From: Pseudomonas helmanticensis
GTDB lineage: Bacteria; Pseudomonadota; Gammaproteobacteria; Pseudomonadales; Pseudomonadaceae
NCBI RefSeq assembly: GCF_900182985.1
Contig: NZ_FXUY01000002.1
Coordinates: 188,501-252,500, forward strand
Length of the DNA: 64,000 nt
Direction: 5' to 3'
Part shown: piece after piece, positions 45,668 through 56,290 of the stretch
Layout: the number at the start of each line of letters is the position of its first letter
Position numbering within the stretch: position 1 is the first letter of the stretch
Program-made: the position numbers and the translations under genes
The notes under the pieces: generated by a model
Seen by the model: only the letters and a program-made list of their open reading frames with translations
What the model was told of the DNA's origin: nothing
The model's database searches: none

Positions 45668-46308
45668 ACTACACCAACCTGAATCCAGAGAAGGCTCTGA
45701 TTTGGCGTATCGTCCATCGCGATAACCTGCCCTGGATTCTGGATAACGGTCTGCGTTGCGCGAACTCGGAAGTACAGGCACCTCAGTACGTGAACATCGG
45801 CAACGTCGACTTGATCGACAAACGCCGTTCACGCCAGGTGCCTATCGCACCCGAAGGCGTTCTGGCCGACTACGTGCCCTTCTACTTCACGCCCTTCTCG
45901 GTAATGATGCAGAACATTCATTCAGGCTGGAGCGTTCAGCAACGCACCAACGACGAGATCGTCATTCTCGTCTCCAGCCTTTATCGCGTTTTAGAGCTGG
46001 GCCTACCGTTTGTCTTCACAAACGCACATGCCTACCCAAATTGGACAGACTATTACAGCGATCTGGCGGATCTCGACCGGATCGACTGGTGTATCCTTCA
46101 ACGACGCGACTTCAAGCGCGATCCTGATGATCCTCGCAAAATGGAGCGTTATCAGGCTGAGGCACTGATTCACCATCACTTACCGATTACGGGACTACTG
46201 GGCATCGTGTGCCACAACGATGCAATGAAAGTACGCATAGAAGCAGACGTTGCCGCTAGAGGCCTGACGTTGCCAGTCCATGCGCGCCCCAAATGGTATT
46301 TCCAATGA
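45664..46308 (+). CDS. darT: DarT DNA ADP-ribosyltransferase toxin
   Basis: DarT attaches ADP-ribose from NAD to bases in single-stranded DNA, blocking replication; in phage infection this stops viral DNA synthesis. The 214-residue protein matches the DarT2-like form: [20 protein letters not shown] (NAD-binding His), [18 protein letters not shown], and [14 protein letters not shown] with candidate catalytic E166. DFKRDPDDP precedes the ARTT loop as expected. The start overlaps the preceding fragment and its stop overlaps darG (ATGA), so toxin and antitoxin are coupled. Confidence 0.93.
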   Translation: MNYTNLNPEKALIWRIVHRDNLPWILDNGLRCANSEVQAPQYVNIGNVDLIDKRRSRQVPIAPEGVLADYVPFYFTPFSVMMQNIHSGWSVQQRTNDEIVILVSSLYRVLELGLPFVFTNAHAYPNWTDYYSDLADLDRIDWCILQRRDFKRDPDDPRKMERYQAEALIHHHLPITGLLGIVCHNDAMKVRIEADVAARGLTLPVHARPKWYFQ

Positions 46309-47390
46309 TCAGATTTACCCAAGGCAACCTTCTGGAAGCCAAGACCGAAGCCCTCGTTAACACGGTGAACACCGTGGGTGTGATGGGAAAAGGCATCGCT
46401 TTGATGTTCAAAGAACGCTTTGCGCAGAATTACCGACTGTATGCAGCCGCGTGCAAGGCTGGTGAAGTGGAAACCGGCAAGATGCATGTGACGGCCACCA
46501 ATGAACTCGATGGCCCACGCTGGATCGTGAACTTCCCTACCAAGCGTCATTGGCGCTCTCCGTCGCAAATGGCGTGGATAATCGAGGGACTGCATGATCT
46601 GCGTCGCTTCTTGATAGAAAACGATGTGAAGTCCGTTGCCGTCCCGCCGCTAGGTGCTGGTAATGGTGGGTTGAAGTGGCCTGAAGTGCGTGAGCAAATC
46701 GTTGAGGTGCTGGACGATCTGGATGTGGATGTATTGGTGTTCGAACCCTCCAATCAGTACCTGAATGTCGCTAAACGCAACGGAGTTGAGCAACTCACTC
46801 CGGCACGGGCGCTGATTGCAGAACTGGTTCGACGCTATTGGGTTCTGGGCATGGAATGCAGCCTGCTCGAGATTCAGAAACTGGCCTGGTTTCTTGAGCG
46901 CGCAATCGTGAAACTTCCCAATACTGAGAACCCGCTGGATCTCAAATTCGTTGCTGGTAAATTCGGCCCGTACGCCAATCGATTAGAACATCTGCTCAAC
47001 AATCTGGACGGAAGCTATCTACATTGCGACAAGCGCATCAGTGATGCCGGAATCACCGATGTAATTTGGTTTGATCAAGATCGCAAAGCCTTCTTGCAGA
47101 CCTACCTCAAGACTGAAGCCAAGGAATACTCCCAAGCTTTAGAGCGCACGGCTGAATTGATTGATGGCTTTGAATCACCTTTTGGCATGGAGTTGCTCGC
47201 GACTGTCGACTGGTTGCTGATTCATGATGGTGTTGCGCCAACCCTTCCAGCTTTACGCGAAGCGCTGATGAATTGGGAGGGTGGCTCCAGTGCTGCGGCG
47301 CGGAAAAACAAACTATTTGACGATCAAGCTCTGGGGATTGCAATCGAACGCCTGACTTCCAGCAGCTTCAGTCCAAACATAGCGGCCTGA
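46305..47390 (+). CDS. darG: DarG macrodomain antitoxin (DNA ADP-ribosyl glycohydrolase)
   Basis: DarG removes the ADP-ribose that DarT adds to DNA and also binds the toxin directly. The 361-residue protein has an N-terminal macrodomain (about 1-155) with [19 protein letters not shown]80 in NFPTKRHWR at the position reported as catalytic in Thermus DarG, and [15 protein letters not shown]. The C-terminal domain (about 165-361) starts [12 protein letters not shown] and includes [19 protein letters not shown]; in the family this part inhibits DarT by contact. It ends the island's coding part. Confidence 0.93.
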   Translation: MIRFTQGNLLEAKTEALVNTVNTVGVMGKGIALMFKERFAQNYRLYAAACKAGEVETGKMHVTATNELDGPRWIVNFPTKRHWRSPSQMAWIIEGLHDLRRFLIENDVKSVAVPPLGAGNGGLKWPEVREQIVEVLDDLDVDVLVFEPSNQYLNVAKRNGVEQLTPARALIAELVRRYWVLGMECSLLEIQKLAWFLERAIVKLPNTENPLDLKFVAGKFGPYANRLEHLLNNLDGSYLHCDKRISDAGITDVIWFDQDRKAFLQTYLKTEAKEYSQALERTAELIDGFESPFGMELLATVDWLLIHDGVAPTLPALREALMNWEGGSSAAARKNKLFDDQALGIAIERLTSSSFSPNIAA

Positions 47391-47591
47391 CGCTAGAGCG
47401 AGACAGGGCAATTGCTGCTTCACAATTGCTCTGCTGCCCATTGCATGGTTTAGACAATCCTCAAGTCCACGCGCCAACACTTGCCAAACCCAACCCCCAC
47501 AGTGCTAAATCCCGCCTCATAACCACCCCTTTTTACCCGCATCCCCGACCCCGGCCGGATTCCGGTATTGAGCCTCACGGGAATCCATGGA

Positions 47592-48761
47592 ATGGCCCTG
47601 CATATCCCGACCCTGCTGGTCGTTTCCGTCTTCGTCTTCTTTTTGATGGGGCTGTTGACGCTGCACGCCTGGTATCGCGAAACCCGCGAGCCGCCGCTGG
47701 CCTACCTTGGCAGCATGATGCTGTTGGGCGCGCTGGGCGTGGTGCTGGTGAGTTGGCGGGATCGCGGGGTGGATTTCGTTCCGATCATCTTCGGCAACAT
47801 TGTTCTGTTGCTCAGCGCCGCGATGAACTGGACGGCCATGCGCACGCTGATGGGTCGCAAACCTTACCTGCCGGGCATTTTGGCGGGTTCTGTGGTCTGG
47901 CTGCTGTTGTGCCTGATGCCCGCCTTTTACGACTCGATGGCGAATCGAGTGCTGATCTACTCTCTGCTGGCATTCGGGTATGGCGTGCTGACGACATTGG
48001 AACTCTGGCGCAACCGTCACAGCCTGGACATTGCGTTCATGCCGGCGTTGGTGCTGACTGTTTTGCACACCATTTTTTATGCGGTGCGCAGCGCGACCGA
48101 TGACGGGCTGCCGGTGACCAAAGCCTTGCTGGGCAGTGGCGAAGGCGTGCCGTTTTTCTCGTTCATGCTGTTCGAGTCGATGTTGTATGTCATCGGCATT
48201 GCTTACATCACCTTGGCGATGGTCAAGGAACGCGCCGAACTCAAGCTCAAGGCCGCGGCGTTCAGCGATCCGTTGACCGGCATAGGCAATCGTCGCGCGT
48301 TCATGCAGCACGCCAGTCACTTGCTGGACGGCTGTCAGCAGCGGGCCGAACCGGCGGCGTTGCTCCTTTGCGATCTGGATCACTTCAAGCGTTTGAACGA
48401 CACCTACGGCCATCCTGTCGGCGATCAAGCGTTGATTGCGTTCAGCGAAGTCCTGATGAAAAGCGTGCGCAAAGAGGATGTGTTCGGCCGCATCGGTGGC
48501 GAGGAGTTTGCCTGTCTGCTCTGCGCATGCGATGAGCAGACTGCACTGGAGATTGCCGAGCGAATCCGTCTCTCCTTCGCCCGGCTCTCCATCCTGGAAC
48601 CGGGGCTGCTCAGCGTCAGTATCGGCGTGGTCACCACCCGTGAGTCGGGTTACGACCTGTCGCGCCTGCTGTCGGAGGCGGATCAGGCGCTGTACGGTGC
48701 CAAGCATCAGGGGCGCAACCGTGTTCAGACGTTGCGCTCGTTGTATCTGGGTCTAGCGTAA
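47592..48761 (+). CDS. Membrane-bound diguanylate cyclase (GGDEF)
   Basis: Makes cyclic di-GMP from two GTP. The 389-residue protein has an N-terminal membrane region of about six or seven helices (residues 1-200) and a C-terminal GGDEF domain (about 225-385). The active-site loop is GRIGGEEF, the magnesium-binding Asp lies in LLLCDLDHFKRLND, and the inhibitory-site RxxD is RKED five residues before the loop, so product inhibition is likely. No EAL domain. The start MALHIPTL at 47592 is used. The gene returns to backbone composition just after the darTG operon and may have been the resident neighbour of the insertion. Confidence 0.92.
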   Translation: MALHIPTLLVVSVFVFFLMGLLTLHAWYRETREPPLAYLGSMMLLGALGVVLVSWRDRGVDFVPIIFGNIVLLLSAAMNWTAMRTLMGRKPYLPGILAGSVVWLLLCLMPAFYDSMANRVLIYSLLAFGYGVLTTLELWRNRHSLDIAFMPALVLTVLHTIFYAVRSATDDGLPVTKALLGSGEGVPFFSFMLFESMLYVIGIAYITLAMVKERAELKLKAAAFSDPLTGIGNRRAFMQHASHLLDGCQQRAEPAALLLCDLDHFKRLNDTYGHPVGDQALIAFSEVLMKSVRKEDVFGRIGGEEFACLLCACDEQTALEIAERIRLSFARLSILEPGLLSVSIGVVTTRESGYDLSRLLSEADQALYGAKHQGRNRVQTLRSLYLGLA

Positions 48762-48837
48762 AAACCCTTTTAACTAGCCGTCCAACGCAGCTGGCCGGGT
48801 TATAAATCAGAGAAACGCTCCACAAGGAAGTTAGCAA

Positions 48838-49269
48838 TTGATCCCCCACACTCCGAGCTCACAACTGAAATCCGTTGCCGCAACCACCCTGTACCTTTGC
48901 TTGACCGGATGTGTCGGGGTAGGCATCTCCCTGCCAGAAAAAGTCACACTGAAAACCGACGCTTACAGAGCGCAAAGCTACCGCTCAATCACCCCGCAAA
49001 TCACCCGGACAGCAACATCGGCACCCACCCGCGAATGGTGCGGAATCACTGTCTGGGCGCTGGTGATTCCGGTGCCGTTGAAGCTGCCGGTTTGCCACTC
49101 GTACTCCGAGCAATCCTTCGGCAGTGACGAGTTCGGGAGGGAGACTGTTTTGCTCAACACCCGACAATCAGTGCCATCCCCGCTCTACGCCTGTGGCCCA
49201 CTGATGGTGCTGGGGCCGATCGTTCACGGTTACGAAGGTAATGCGCTGTGCGGTGTTTTTCCTGACTGA
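48838..49269 (+). CDS. Small predicted lipoprotein of unknown function
   Basis: A 143-residue frame starting with TTG at 48838 (AAGGAAG seven bases upstream). The N-terminus has a hydrophobic stretch and lipobox LTGC (Cys about residue 25) after TTLYLC. The mature part has four or more cysteines (EWCGITVW, PVCHSYSE, YACGPLM, LCGVFPD), suggesting disulfide bonds. No family is recognised. It is convergent with the mag operon, with only nine bases between the stops. Presence of the lipobox and the ribosome site support it as a real gene. Confidence 0.7.
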   Translation: MIPHTPSSQLKSVAATTLYLCLTGCVGVGISLPEKVTLKTDAYRAQSYRSITPQITRTATSAPTREWCGITVWALVIPVPLKLPVCHSYSEQSFGSDEFGRETVLLNTRQSVPSPLYACGPLMVLGPIVHGYEGNALCGVFPD

Positions 49270-49278
49270 TCCGTTGAT

Positions 49279-50091
49279 TCACGGATAACTGAACGACTTC
49301 ACCAGCGTCAGCTCCCCCACCGCGCGCATCGGTACGAGGAAAGTCTCCATCTTCTCGCTCGGCGTGCCTTCCTCGGTAATCACCGTGACCTGCGCGGTGG
49401 TCAGCGGTTGCACCGCCTCATCACCGCCATCCTCGTCGCCGCGATAGCCGCCGCCGTAGTAATTCACATACACCAGATACTGGCCCTTGATCGGCGCTGG
49501 CATGGCGAAGATTTCCGGGCCGTAACCGGTGGTGACGTCGACGTCGAGCGCGGCACCGTTAGGCGCGACGCGGTTGCCGTACCAGATGTGTGCGCCGTCG
49601 GGGGTGACGAGGTGCAGATCGAGGTCGGTGCCGTCGCTGTCCCATGACAGCAGCACGCGCAGTTTCGCCGGGGTGGCGCCGCCGCTGGTGTTGAGGAACT
49701 GCGTGCGATGGCGTTGCTGGCCGTCGGGGCTGCGCACTTCGACGCTGTTGCTGCCGTTGGGGAAGGAGAACGGGCGATCAAAGCGGCCGCTGTCATCGAT
49801 TTTCAGCGGCATGCTGACGCCGTTGACGATCAATCGCCCGGGCTCATTGCTCTTCGGTGTGGCTTTGATCTGGCCGCTGATGCGTGCGGTGTTGGCCTGG
49901 CCGACCGGGGTGTTGACCGAGGAGGCCGGGTAGTTGACGGTCTGGCGAAAGCTTTCGCCCTCGCCTTCCGGTGCGCCACTGCGCCAGCCGCCGACCGGGG
50001 TGTCGAGTTTGACGCTGTCGGCGGCCATCGCCGGCGCTAGCGCGGTCAACGTGCAGAGCAGCAGCAAGACCTGTGGATAACGAAGTGTCAT
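49279..50091 (-). CDS. magF: YfaP-type DUF2135 protein (mag operon last gene)
   Basis: A 270-residue secreted protein (signal ending ALAPAMAADS). The C-terminal DUF2135 domain contains LRVLLSWDSDGTDLDLHLVTPDG, NGAALDVDVTTGYGPEIFAM and GQYLVYVNYYGGGY; the N-terminal part has GWRSGAPEGEGESFRQTVN and an Ig/bundle-like LIVNGVSMPLKIDDSG. It is clearly paralogous to the first gene of the operon (58671-59462). It is the last member of the minus-strand alpha-2-macroglobulin operon, three bases after the DUF2300 gene. Its biochemical role is unknown; a supporting role for the macroglobulin is inferred. Confidence 0.88.
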   Translation of the reverse strand: MTLRYPQVLLLLCTLTALAPAMAADSVKLDTPVGGWRSGAPEGEGESFRQTVNYPASSVNTPVGQANTARISGQIKATPKSNEPGRLIVNGVSMPLKIDDSGRFDRPFSFPNGSNSVEVRSPDGQQRHRTQFLNTSGGATPAKLRVLLSWDSDGTDLDLHLVTPDGAHIWYGNRVAPNGAALDVDVTTGYGPEIFAMPAPIKGQYLVYVNYYGGGYRGDEDGGDEAVQPLTTAQVTVITEEGTPSEKMETFLVPMRAVGELTLVKSFSYP

Positions 50092-50094
50092 GGT

Positions 50095-51714
50095 CTATTC
50101 CAGCAAAAGGTGACGGGCAAGCCCTTCGATGTAGGTTTCATCCTGGCCGTTGGGGTGTGCTTCAAAGGCCAGGTGCAGATATTCGTGGGTCAGGTCGAGG
50201 CGATCCTGCAGGCTCAGTACGCCGCGCACGTAGATGCGTTGGCGTTCGCGGTCGACGAAGGGCCGGCCGAAGGCGAGTTTGCACACGGCGAATGTGCTGA
50301 CTTCGTTGTAGCCGGTTTCGCTTTCCAGCTTCGGGCGCCAGCCGCGACGTTGTTTTTGCAGCCAGTCTTGCGCGGCGGGCAGCGCTTCGCAGGAAGCCAC
50401 CGGGTTGTCCCAACGGCTGAGGCTGGCGCGCGGATAGGCGTGCAGCAGAATCGCGTCGTAGCGCTGGCCGGCATTGGCTTGCTCGACGGCGTGCTGCCAG
50501 GCGAGTTTGTCCGGGCCGGGTTGATCGGAGTGATAGGTGACGGCGCTGCCGGCCAATACCAGGTCTGCCGTCCATGCAGCGATGTCGCGAGATGCGGCAG
50601 AGGCCGGGCGCGGTGCGACGCGTTGCCGAGTGCTGCTGTCGTCGATGCTCAGGCAATCGCCGTTGCGCGTGGCGTTTTGCAGCAAATACGTGCGAATCGC
50701 TACGGCGAGGGCTTTGGCCGCTTCGGCGGGTTCAGGTTTGGCTTCGCGCTCCAGCACTCGGGCGACGTACTCTTCGCGATCCAGCCTTGCGACGAGTTTG
50801 TCGTTGAGCAGAAAAAGTTCGCCGTCGCTGTGGATATCCAGCGCATTACCGTTGGCGAATTCGACGCGATAGTCGCCCTGCAACGGGCCGGAAGTAGCCA
50901 CCCGCTCGCCAGTCAAAACCCGCGTAACCGGATAGCGCGAGAACAACCCGACTTCAACACAACGCCCCGCTTCCGCCGGCCATGCCGCTGGCAATACAGT
51001 CGCCAGTGCCTGACCGTAATGGCGCAAAACCATCTGACTGGTGCCACGCCCGCCTGCCCAGACCGGCGAGCCATCCGCCGTCCAACCGGCAAATCCACCT
51101 TGCCGCGATTGCGCATCCTGATCGCCGAGCCAACTCCAGGTTTTCACCCGCAGACGCCCGCCCAGTTCACCGACAACATTGCCGTCAGCCGCGTTCAGCA
51201 CCACATCGAGCAGCACTCGACGCGCCTGATCCTGCGCCGGCAAAGTGGCCAAGACTTTCAGCAACTCGACCACGGAGACGCGTTGCGCCGGTTGCACCGA
51301 AGGCAAATCCAGCAGCCACAACGGCGCCTGTCGCGCCTGCCAATACGTTCGCCAATCCGCCGCCGCAATGCCCAACCGCGCGGGTTCGAAATACAAACCG
51401 CAGGATTTCACCAGCGCCTGATCACGCTCGATCCTGCCGCCCGCCGCGCAGCAATAAACCTCTTCCTTCGATTGCCCGCGACATTCATACGCCGGTTCCC
51501 GCGCGCCGGTATCCATCAGCCATGCGTAAACGAACAACTTCCACAGGCTGCCCAGCGGCGTATCCAGCGAAGACGGTAACGGTTCACGGGCGATCAGTTG
51601 TGTCTGATTCAGCGACAACAACTCGCCCTTATAGGCCACGCGCAACGGCTCATCCTGCGCCGTCGCCAGCGCAGGAATCACACACATCAGCAGCCACAGC
51701 AGCGGCCGGCTCAT
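50095..51714 (-). CDS. magE: DUF2300 (YfaQ-type) protein with PBP-like, SpoIID-like and HExxH segments
   Basis: A 539-residue secreted protein. Near the N-terminus TPLGSLWKLFVYAW carries an SxxK motif (S56-K59) as in penicillin-binding proteins, with KSCGLYF and RVKTWSWLG as further motif-like positions. Residues about 255-345 resemble a SpoIID domain: VEFANGNALDIHSDGELF, then EEYVARVLEREA and AKALAVAIRTYLL. The C-terminus contains HEYLHLAFEAHPNGQDETYIEG, a zincin-like HExxH (510-514) followed by a Glu. Which of these is active is unknown. It lies between the macroglobulin and the last DUF2135 gene. Confidence 0.85.
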   Translation of the reverse strand: MSRPLLWLLMCVIPALATAQDEPLRVAYKGELLSLNQTQLIAREPLPSSLDTPLGSLWKLFVYAWLMDTGAREPAYECRGQSKEEVYCCAAGGRIERDQALVKSCGLYFEPARLGIAAADWRTYWQARQAPLWLLDLPSVQPAQRVSVVELLKVLATLPAQDQARRVLLDVVLNAADGNVVGELGGRLRVKTWSWLGDQDAQSRQGGFAGWTADGSPVWAGGRGTSQMVLRHYGQALATVLPAAWPAEAGRCVEVGLFSRYPVTRVLTGERVATSGPLQGDYRVEFANGNALDIHSDGELFLLNDKLVARLDREEYVARVLEREAKPEPAEAAKALAVAIRTYLLQNATRNGDCLSIDDSSTRQRVAPRPASAASRDIAAWTADLVLAGSAVTYHSDQPGPDKLAWQHAVEQANAGQRYDAILLHAYPRASLSRWDNPVASCEALPAAQDWLQKQRRGWRPKLESETGYNEVSTFAVCKLAFGRPFVDRERQRIYVRGVLSLQDRLDLTHEYLHLAFEAHPNGQDETYIEGLARHLLLE

Positions 51715-51715
51715 G

Positions 51716-54700
51716 TCAGTTGACCGTGACCTGACCAAGGGCGGCTTTCGCTTCCTGGGCCTGATGCTGCGGCGCGTACACCTGGGTGAAGCGCACCGGC
51801 GGCAGGTTGAACTGGCCTTTCTGCGAGAAGCGCACCAGATGGCGCAAGCGCAATTCGCCGCTCAGGGCATCGACCGGCACGGCGTAGGCCAACTGGCCCG
51901 GTTCGAAACGCGCCTTCTCCAGCGCCGTCGGCTCGGTGCCGTCCTTGCCCTGCAACTTGATGCCCCACGTTGTGCGCTCGACATCGGCGCCCGGTGGCAG
52001 CGGCACTTCAAGCATGCCGTAGCGCAGCGGTTTCGGCGCTTTGCTGGTGAGGATCACTTCGTCCAGATACAGGCTGTCGCTGGACAGCGGTTTGCTCCCG
52101 ACCGGCTCCAGTTTGAACGTGAATGCTTCATCGCCCGGCACCAGTCGCGACAGGCGACGGGTGATGGTCACGGCCATCGGATCGACCGGTGGTTGCTGAG
52201 TCTGGAAGCTCAGCGCCGCACGCAGCGGACGTTCTTGCGTGCCCGACACGGTCAGCACACTCGGCACTGGCGTGACGCCTTGCCAGGTCCAGTACATCTC
52301 GCCGCTGGCACCGTAGTTTTTCTTCCAGCCTTCACCCGGCGTCAGGGCGATGGTCGGCGAAGCCTGGGCGATGCTGCGTTGCAGCCAGGTCAGCGCCAGC
52401 GCACGTTCCAAGGTCGATTGCTGCGGCAACAGTCGTTGCAGCAGCGCTTGCGCACGTGCCTGATCGAACGGTTGCAGCGACAGGTTCAGCGCTTCGGCAA
52501 ACGGCTGCGAACTGACCGACAGACGCTGTTGCGCAGCAGTCACCTGACGATTGAACGCTTCCGGCAAGGCCACTTTCGACTGCGTGGCCAACGAAGCGGT
52601 CAGCACCCGCGCCGCTGCCAGACCGAGCGCCGAATCCGGATCGCTCATTACCAGACTGTCCTGACCATCGTCCATCAGTGTCTCGGCGTTGCCTTCACCA
52701 GCCTTGGCCAGATCGTCCATCAAACCACTGAGCAGCGTGTTCACCGGCAGATGCATCTGCTTGGCGAACGACAGAATCAACGCCCGTTGCAGCAACGGTG
52801 TGTTCGGCGCTTGCTTGGCGTAAACCTCCAGCACGCGCTGCCAGTGTTCCGGCGGCAAGCTCAGCTCCAGCACTTGGCTGGCATTGAAGTCGGCGTAGTA
52901 GGCGTAAGCGGTGAGGAACGCATCTGGCTCACCGTCGTAACCCCACCAGGTGAAGCTCGCCGATGGCCCGGCCATTTGCACCAGGCGCAAACGGCTGTTC
53001 TGCATGATCAGGCGCAAGCGATCGCGGATCTGCGGGTTCGACGCCAGCGATGGATAAGCAATGCTCAACGGCAACAGACGGCTGGCCGTCTGCTCGACGC
53101 CGCCATATGGATAGCTGAGCAGATCATCGAGTGCCGAGCGGAACAACGCTTGCGGACTGTCATCCAGGCGCAGGCGAATATCCGTAGCATCTGCCGGCAG
53201 ACTCAGCGCGATATCGCCGCTGGCGACATCGAGGTTTTGCGTCTGCGTCACTTGCCAACCATCACCGGTCGCACTCAGGCGCACGGCGAGGGAGTCGGCG
53301 GTTTTACCGTCCTGTACCAGTTCGGCCGTCCACTCGCCAGAAGCCAAGGCGAATGCCGGCAGCGGCAGGTAATTGATGCGGTTGTTCAGGGTCACCGGCA
53401 GTCGCTGCTCGGCGCCAGCGTAGTGGGTGACCAGTTCAGCTTTCACCGGTTTCTCGGCCTGACTGAAGGCGAACACACCGAGTTGCGGCTGATCGCCTTT
53501 GCGGAATTTGCTTGGGCCGCTCCACTTCAGGTACAGCGGTTTTTCCGAACGCACGAACTGCTTCTTCTGCCCGACCTGACCGTCATCGGCGATGGCGCGG
53601 GCGGTGATGCGCCAGCGGGTCAGCGAGTCCGGCATCTTGAAGGTGAAGCGGGTTTTGCCGTCGGCACCGGTCAACAACTCCGGCTGCCACGCGGCGGTGT
53701 CGACGTCTTCACGACGCGGACGCTCCAGCACTTTTACCCCACGTTCGCTGCGGTTGGCTTTGCCCGGTGCGCCGGGGCTGCCCGGCAACGCGACGTCGTA
53801 ACTGATGAACGACAGACTGGCGCTGGTGCGCACGTTGTTACGGCGCGGGTGATAGAAGAACTGGTCGATGGTCGGCGCCACTTCCGGTTGCAGCGCATAG
53901 ACCATTTCGTCGACGACGCTGACGGTCAGGTGCGCCGGGACTGCTTTGCCGGCGAACTGCGTGGTCAGGTCAACCGTGACCGTGTCGCCCGGCAGATACA
54001 CCGCTTTGTCAGTGCTGATTGCTACGTCGATTTGCGGCGCGACAACCTTGATCCCGGCGTTCTGGAAGCTGTACTGCCCGCCCTTGGTGTACAGCACCGA
54101 GAAGGTCAGGTTCGGTGCGAAGTTGTCTTTCACCGGGATGCGCACGCGGTATTGAGTGTCGCTGAGTTTTTCCAGTTTCAGCCAGTCGCCGCCTTTGGCC
54201 AGCAGCGCGGTGGCTTCGACCTTGTCGCGCTCCAGCGACAGCAGAGCATCACTGACCGGTTCCGGGAAAGTGATCAGCGCCAGCGCTTCATCGCCTGCCT
54301 TGTACTCAGGCTTGTCGAGGATGATTTCCACGGTGCCCGGCACCGCTTTCACACCGTCGCCAGTGACCGAGTGCCCGGTGGCGCCAAGGACGCGACCGTG
54401 CTGGTCTTTCAAGGTCAGGTTGTAAGTGCCCGGACGTTCGAAAGCGAGACTGAAGCCCTTATCCGTCGCTGCGAGTTTGCCTTCGCCGGTGCTCTGGTCT
54501 TCCAAGCGCACCCAGCCATACGTGCTCGGCGTCACCGCTTTGCTTTGCTCGGTGCCGCCCTCGTTGGCGTAGCTGAACGCAACCTTGTCGCCGACCGCAC
54601 TGAAGCGTTGCGGCGCGCTCAAGCGGAAGCTTGCGGCGCCACGGTCGATGAGGATTTCCTTGGTGGTCTTGACCCGATACGCCGCGCCATCGCTGGCAAA

Positions 54701-56290
54701 CACGGTGAGCATGTAACGGCTCGGTTTGTCGGCGGCCGGCAGATCGAGGGTCGCGTTGCCTTTGCTGTCGGTGGTCAGTTCGGTGCTGGTCAGCTCCACC
54801 GGAAATTGCCCGAGGTATTGCAGTTCATTGTCGACCATCGACAATTGCTGGGCGCGCAAACTCAGGGTCAGCTTGGCGTTGGCCACCGGTTTGCCGTCCG
54901 GGTAGAGCAACAGCAGACTGCCCTTCACCGGCTCGCCGGTGCGGTAATCCTGTTTGGCCAGATTCAGCGAAATCTCGAAGTGCGGCTTGATGTATTCCGC
55001 CACGCGGAACGCGCTGCTGTAGGCCTGATCCTTATAGTTGAAACGAATCTCGTAACCGCCCGCCACCGCGTTGTCCGGCAACTGGAAGCGGCCCTGAGTG
55101 CCGGCCTTCGAATCCAGTTTCAGATCAAGGTGTTGCAACTCGGTACCCGTCGCATCCAGCACGCTGACGTTAACGTCCGCCGCCCCCGGCAACACTGAAT
55201 CCCGCGCATTCTTGAACTCGCGGCCAACGATTTTCAGCGACACCCAATCACCCGGGCGATACAGCGGCCGGTCGGTGAAGGCATACAGTTTGGTGTCGTA
55301 GATTTCGCTGTCGTAGTAGAAATTTTCCGAGACGAACACGCCGCCCTCTTCGTCCTCGCCGATCACAAACGAACGTTCAGGGCTGACGTGTTTCAGCCGC
55401 AGCAAACCGTCGGCATCAGTCGCGCCGCTGCTCATCACGCCGAGACCATCGGTCCACAGCACATTGACCTTCGGCACCGAACTGCCTTCGTGTTTGCGCG
55501 CAGCCCAGACCAGCAATTCATCGCCGGCAATCTTGCTCACCGCGACTGTGTTGGAGACGAACACCATGGTGGTCGCGCGGTACTTGCCGATCAGCGCTTC
55601 GACCAGATACAGACCCGGTTTCAGATTGCCCAGCGGAATGTAAACGTTGCCCGGCGCAACGCTGACGAAGTCGCTGGAAGAACCGGCCAGATTGACCCCG
55701 GCCGGAGGCTCAATCGGCTTGGCCTGCCACAACGGATAACGGAACTGGCTGACCACCGGCAGACCCGGAATCAGCGCAAATTGCGGCTGCGCGTCGTACG
55801 GTGTCGGTGCGGCGATGGCGTTGCCCATCTTCAGTTCCGGCACTTCCTCGGTGACTTGTTTGCGCGACTCATAAGAGAACGCGCGCTGCATCACCCGACG
55901 GGATTTGCGGTACCAGTTGTCCCACAGGTACGCGAGGGTGTTGGACAGACCTTCGCCCTTGAACTGGCCGTCGCTGACCACGCGGTGCAGGTTCTTCTGG
56001 CGCTTGAGGAAATCCAGCGGCTTGTCGATGCGGTACACACGAATGTCGGCGCCGCCATACGGTTCCATACGGAAACGACGGTAATCACGGCCCGGCGCTT
56101 CGAGGCGCACCATTGCCTGTTCGTCGCTGGCGAAACTGCTGTCGGCCAGGAGGAAAAAGCTTTCACCAGACACCGGCGTATAGCCGCTCGGCTCGACCGA
56201 ATCTTCGGCGCTGACGGTGGCCATTGGCAGCAACAGCGCCAGCAGCAAAGGAATTCGGGAACAGAGTCGCAACATGCGGGCACCGGTCAT
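51716..56290 (-). CDS. magD: Bacterial alpha-2-macroglobulin, thioester-less (YfaS/MagD type)
   Basis: A 1524-residue periplasmic protein (signal ending TVSAED, no lipobox) built of stacked macroglobulin domains that trap proteases. Recognisable parts are [21 protein letters not shown], the bait/TED region, the [17 protein letters not shown] segment and [19 protein letters not shown]. At the site where thioester-bearing relatives have C-x-E-Q, this protein reads G1064-V-E-Q, so no thioester can form. This fits YfaS of E. coli and MagD of P. aeruginosa rather than YfhM. The start at 56290 overlaps the upstream gene stop (ATGA). It is the core gene of the six-gene operon. Confidence 0.93.
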   Translation of the reverse strand: MTGARMLRLCSRIPLLLALLLPMATVSAEDSVEPSGYTPVSGESFFLLADSSFASDEQAMVRLEAPGRDYRRFRMEPYGGADIRVYRIDKPLDFLKRQKNLHRVVSDGQFKGEGLSNTLAYLWDNWYRKSRRVMQRAFSYESRKQVTEEVPELKMGNAIAAPTPYDAQPQFALIPGLPVVSQFRYPLWQAKPIEPPAGVNLAGSSSDFVSVAPGNVYIPLGNLKPGLYLVEALIGKYRATTMVFVSNTVAVSKIAGDELLVWAARKHEGSSVPKVNVLWTDGLGVMSSGATDADGLLRLKHVSPERSFVIGEDEEGGVFVSENFYYDSEIYDTKLYAFTDRPLYRPGDWVSLKIVGREFKNARDSVLPGAADVNVSVLDATGTELQHLDLKLDSKAGTQGRFQLPDNAVAGGYEIRFNYKDQAYSSAFRVAEYIKPHFEISLNLAKQDYRTGEPVKGSLLLLYPDGKPVANAKLTLSLRAQQLSMVDNELQYLGQFPVELTSTELTTDSKGNATLDLPAADKPSRYMLTVFASDGAAYRVKTTKEILIDRGAASFRLSAPQRFSAVGDKVAFSYANEGGTEQSKAVTPSTYGWVRLEDQSTGEGKLAATDKGFSLAFERPGTYNLTLKDQHGRVLGATGHSVTGDGVKAVPGTVEIILDKPEYKAGDEALALITFPEPVSDALLSLERDKVEATALLAKGGDWLKLEKLSDTQYRVRIPVKDNFAPNLTFSVLYTKGGQYSFQNAGIKVVAPQIDVAISTDKAVYLPGDTVTVDLTTQFAGKAVPAHLTVSVVDEMVYALQPEVAPTIDQFFYHPRRNNVRTSASLSFISYDVALPGSPGAPGKANRSERGVKVLERPRREDVDTAAWQPELLTGADGKTRFTFKMPDSLTRWRITARAIADDGQVGQKKQFVRSEKPLYLKWSGPSKFRKGDQPQLGVFAFSQAEKPVKAELVTHYAGAEQRLPVTLNNRINYLPLPAFALASGEWTAELVQDGKTADSLAVRLSATGDGWQVTQTQNLDVASGDIALSLPADATDIRLRLDDSPQALFRSALDDLLSYPYGGVEQTASRLLPLSIAYPSLASNPQIRDRLRLIMQNSRLRLVQMAGPSASFTWWGYDGEPDAFLTAYAYYADFNASQVLELSLPPEHWQRVLEVYAKQAPNTPLLQRALILSFAKQMHLPVNTLLSGLMDDLAKAGEGNAETLMDDGQDSLVMSDPDSALGLAAARVLTASLATQSKVALPEAFNRQVTAAQQRLSVSSQPFAEALNLSLQPFDQARAQALLQRLLPQQSTLERALALTWLQRSIAQASPTIALTPGEGWKKNYGASGEMYWTWQGVTPVPSVLTVSGTQERPLRAALSFQTQQPPVDPMAVTITRRLSRLVPGDEAFTFKLEPVGSKPLSSDSLYLDEVILTSKAPKPLRYGMLEVPLPPGADVERTTWGIKLQGKDGTEPTALEKARFEPGQLAYAVPVDALSGELRLRHLVRFSQKGQFNLPPVRFTQVYAPQHQAQEAKAALGQVTVN

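Noticed and set aside
51713..55198. A very long plus-strand open frame (over 1100 codons) opposite the macroglobulin gene
   Set aside because: It mirrors a real gene in high-G+C DNA, has no recognisable domain, and its composition is what antisense frames of biased codons give. Similar long antisense frames opposite mrdA, exaC and the MORN-C13 gene were rejected for the same reason.
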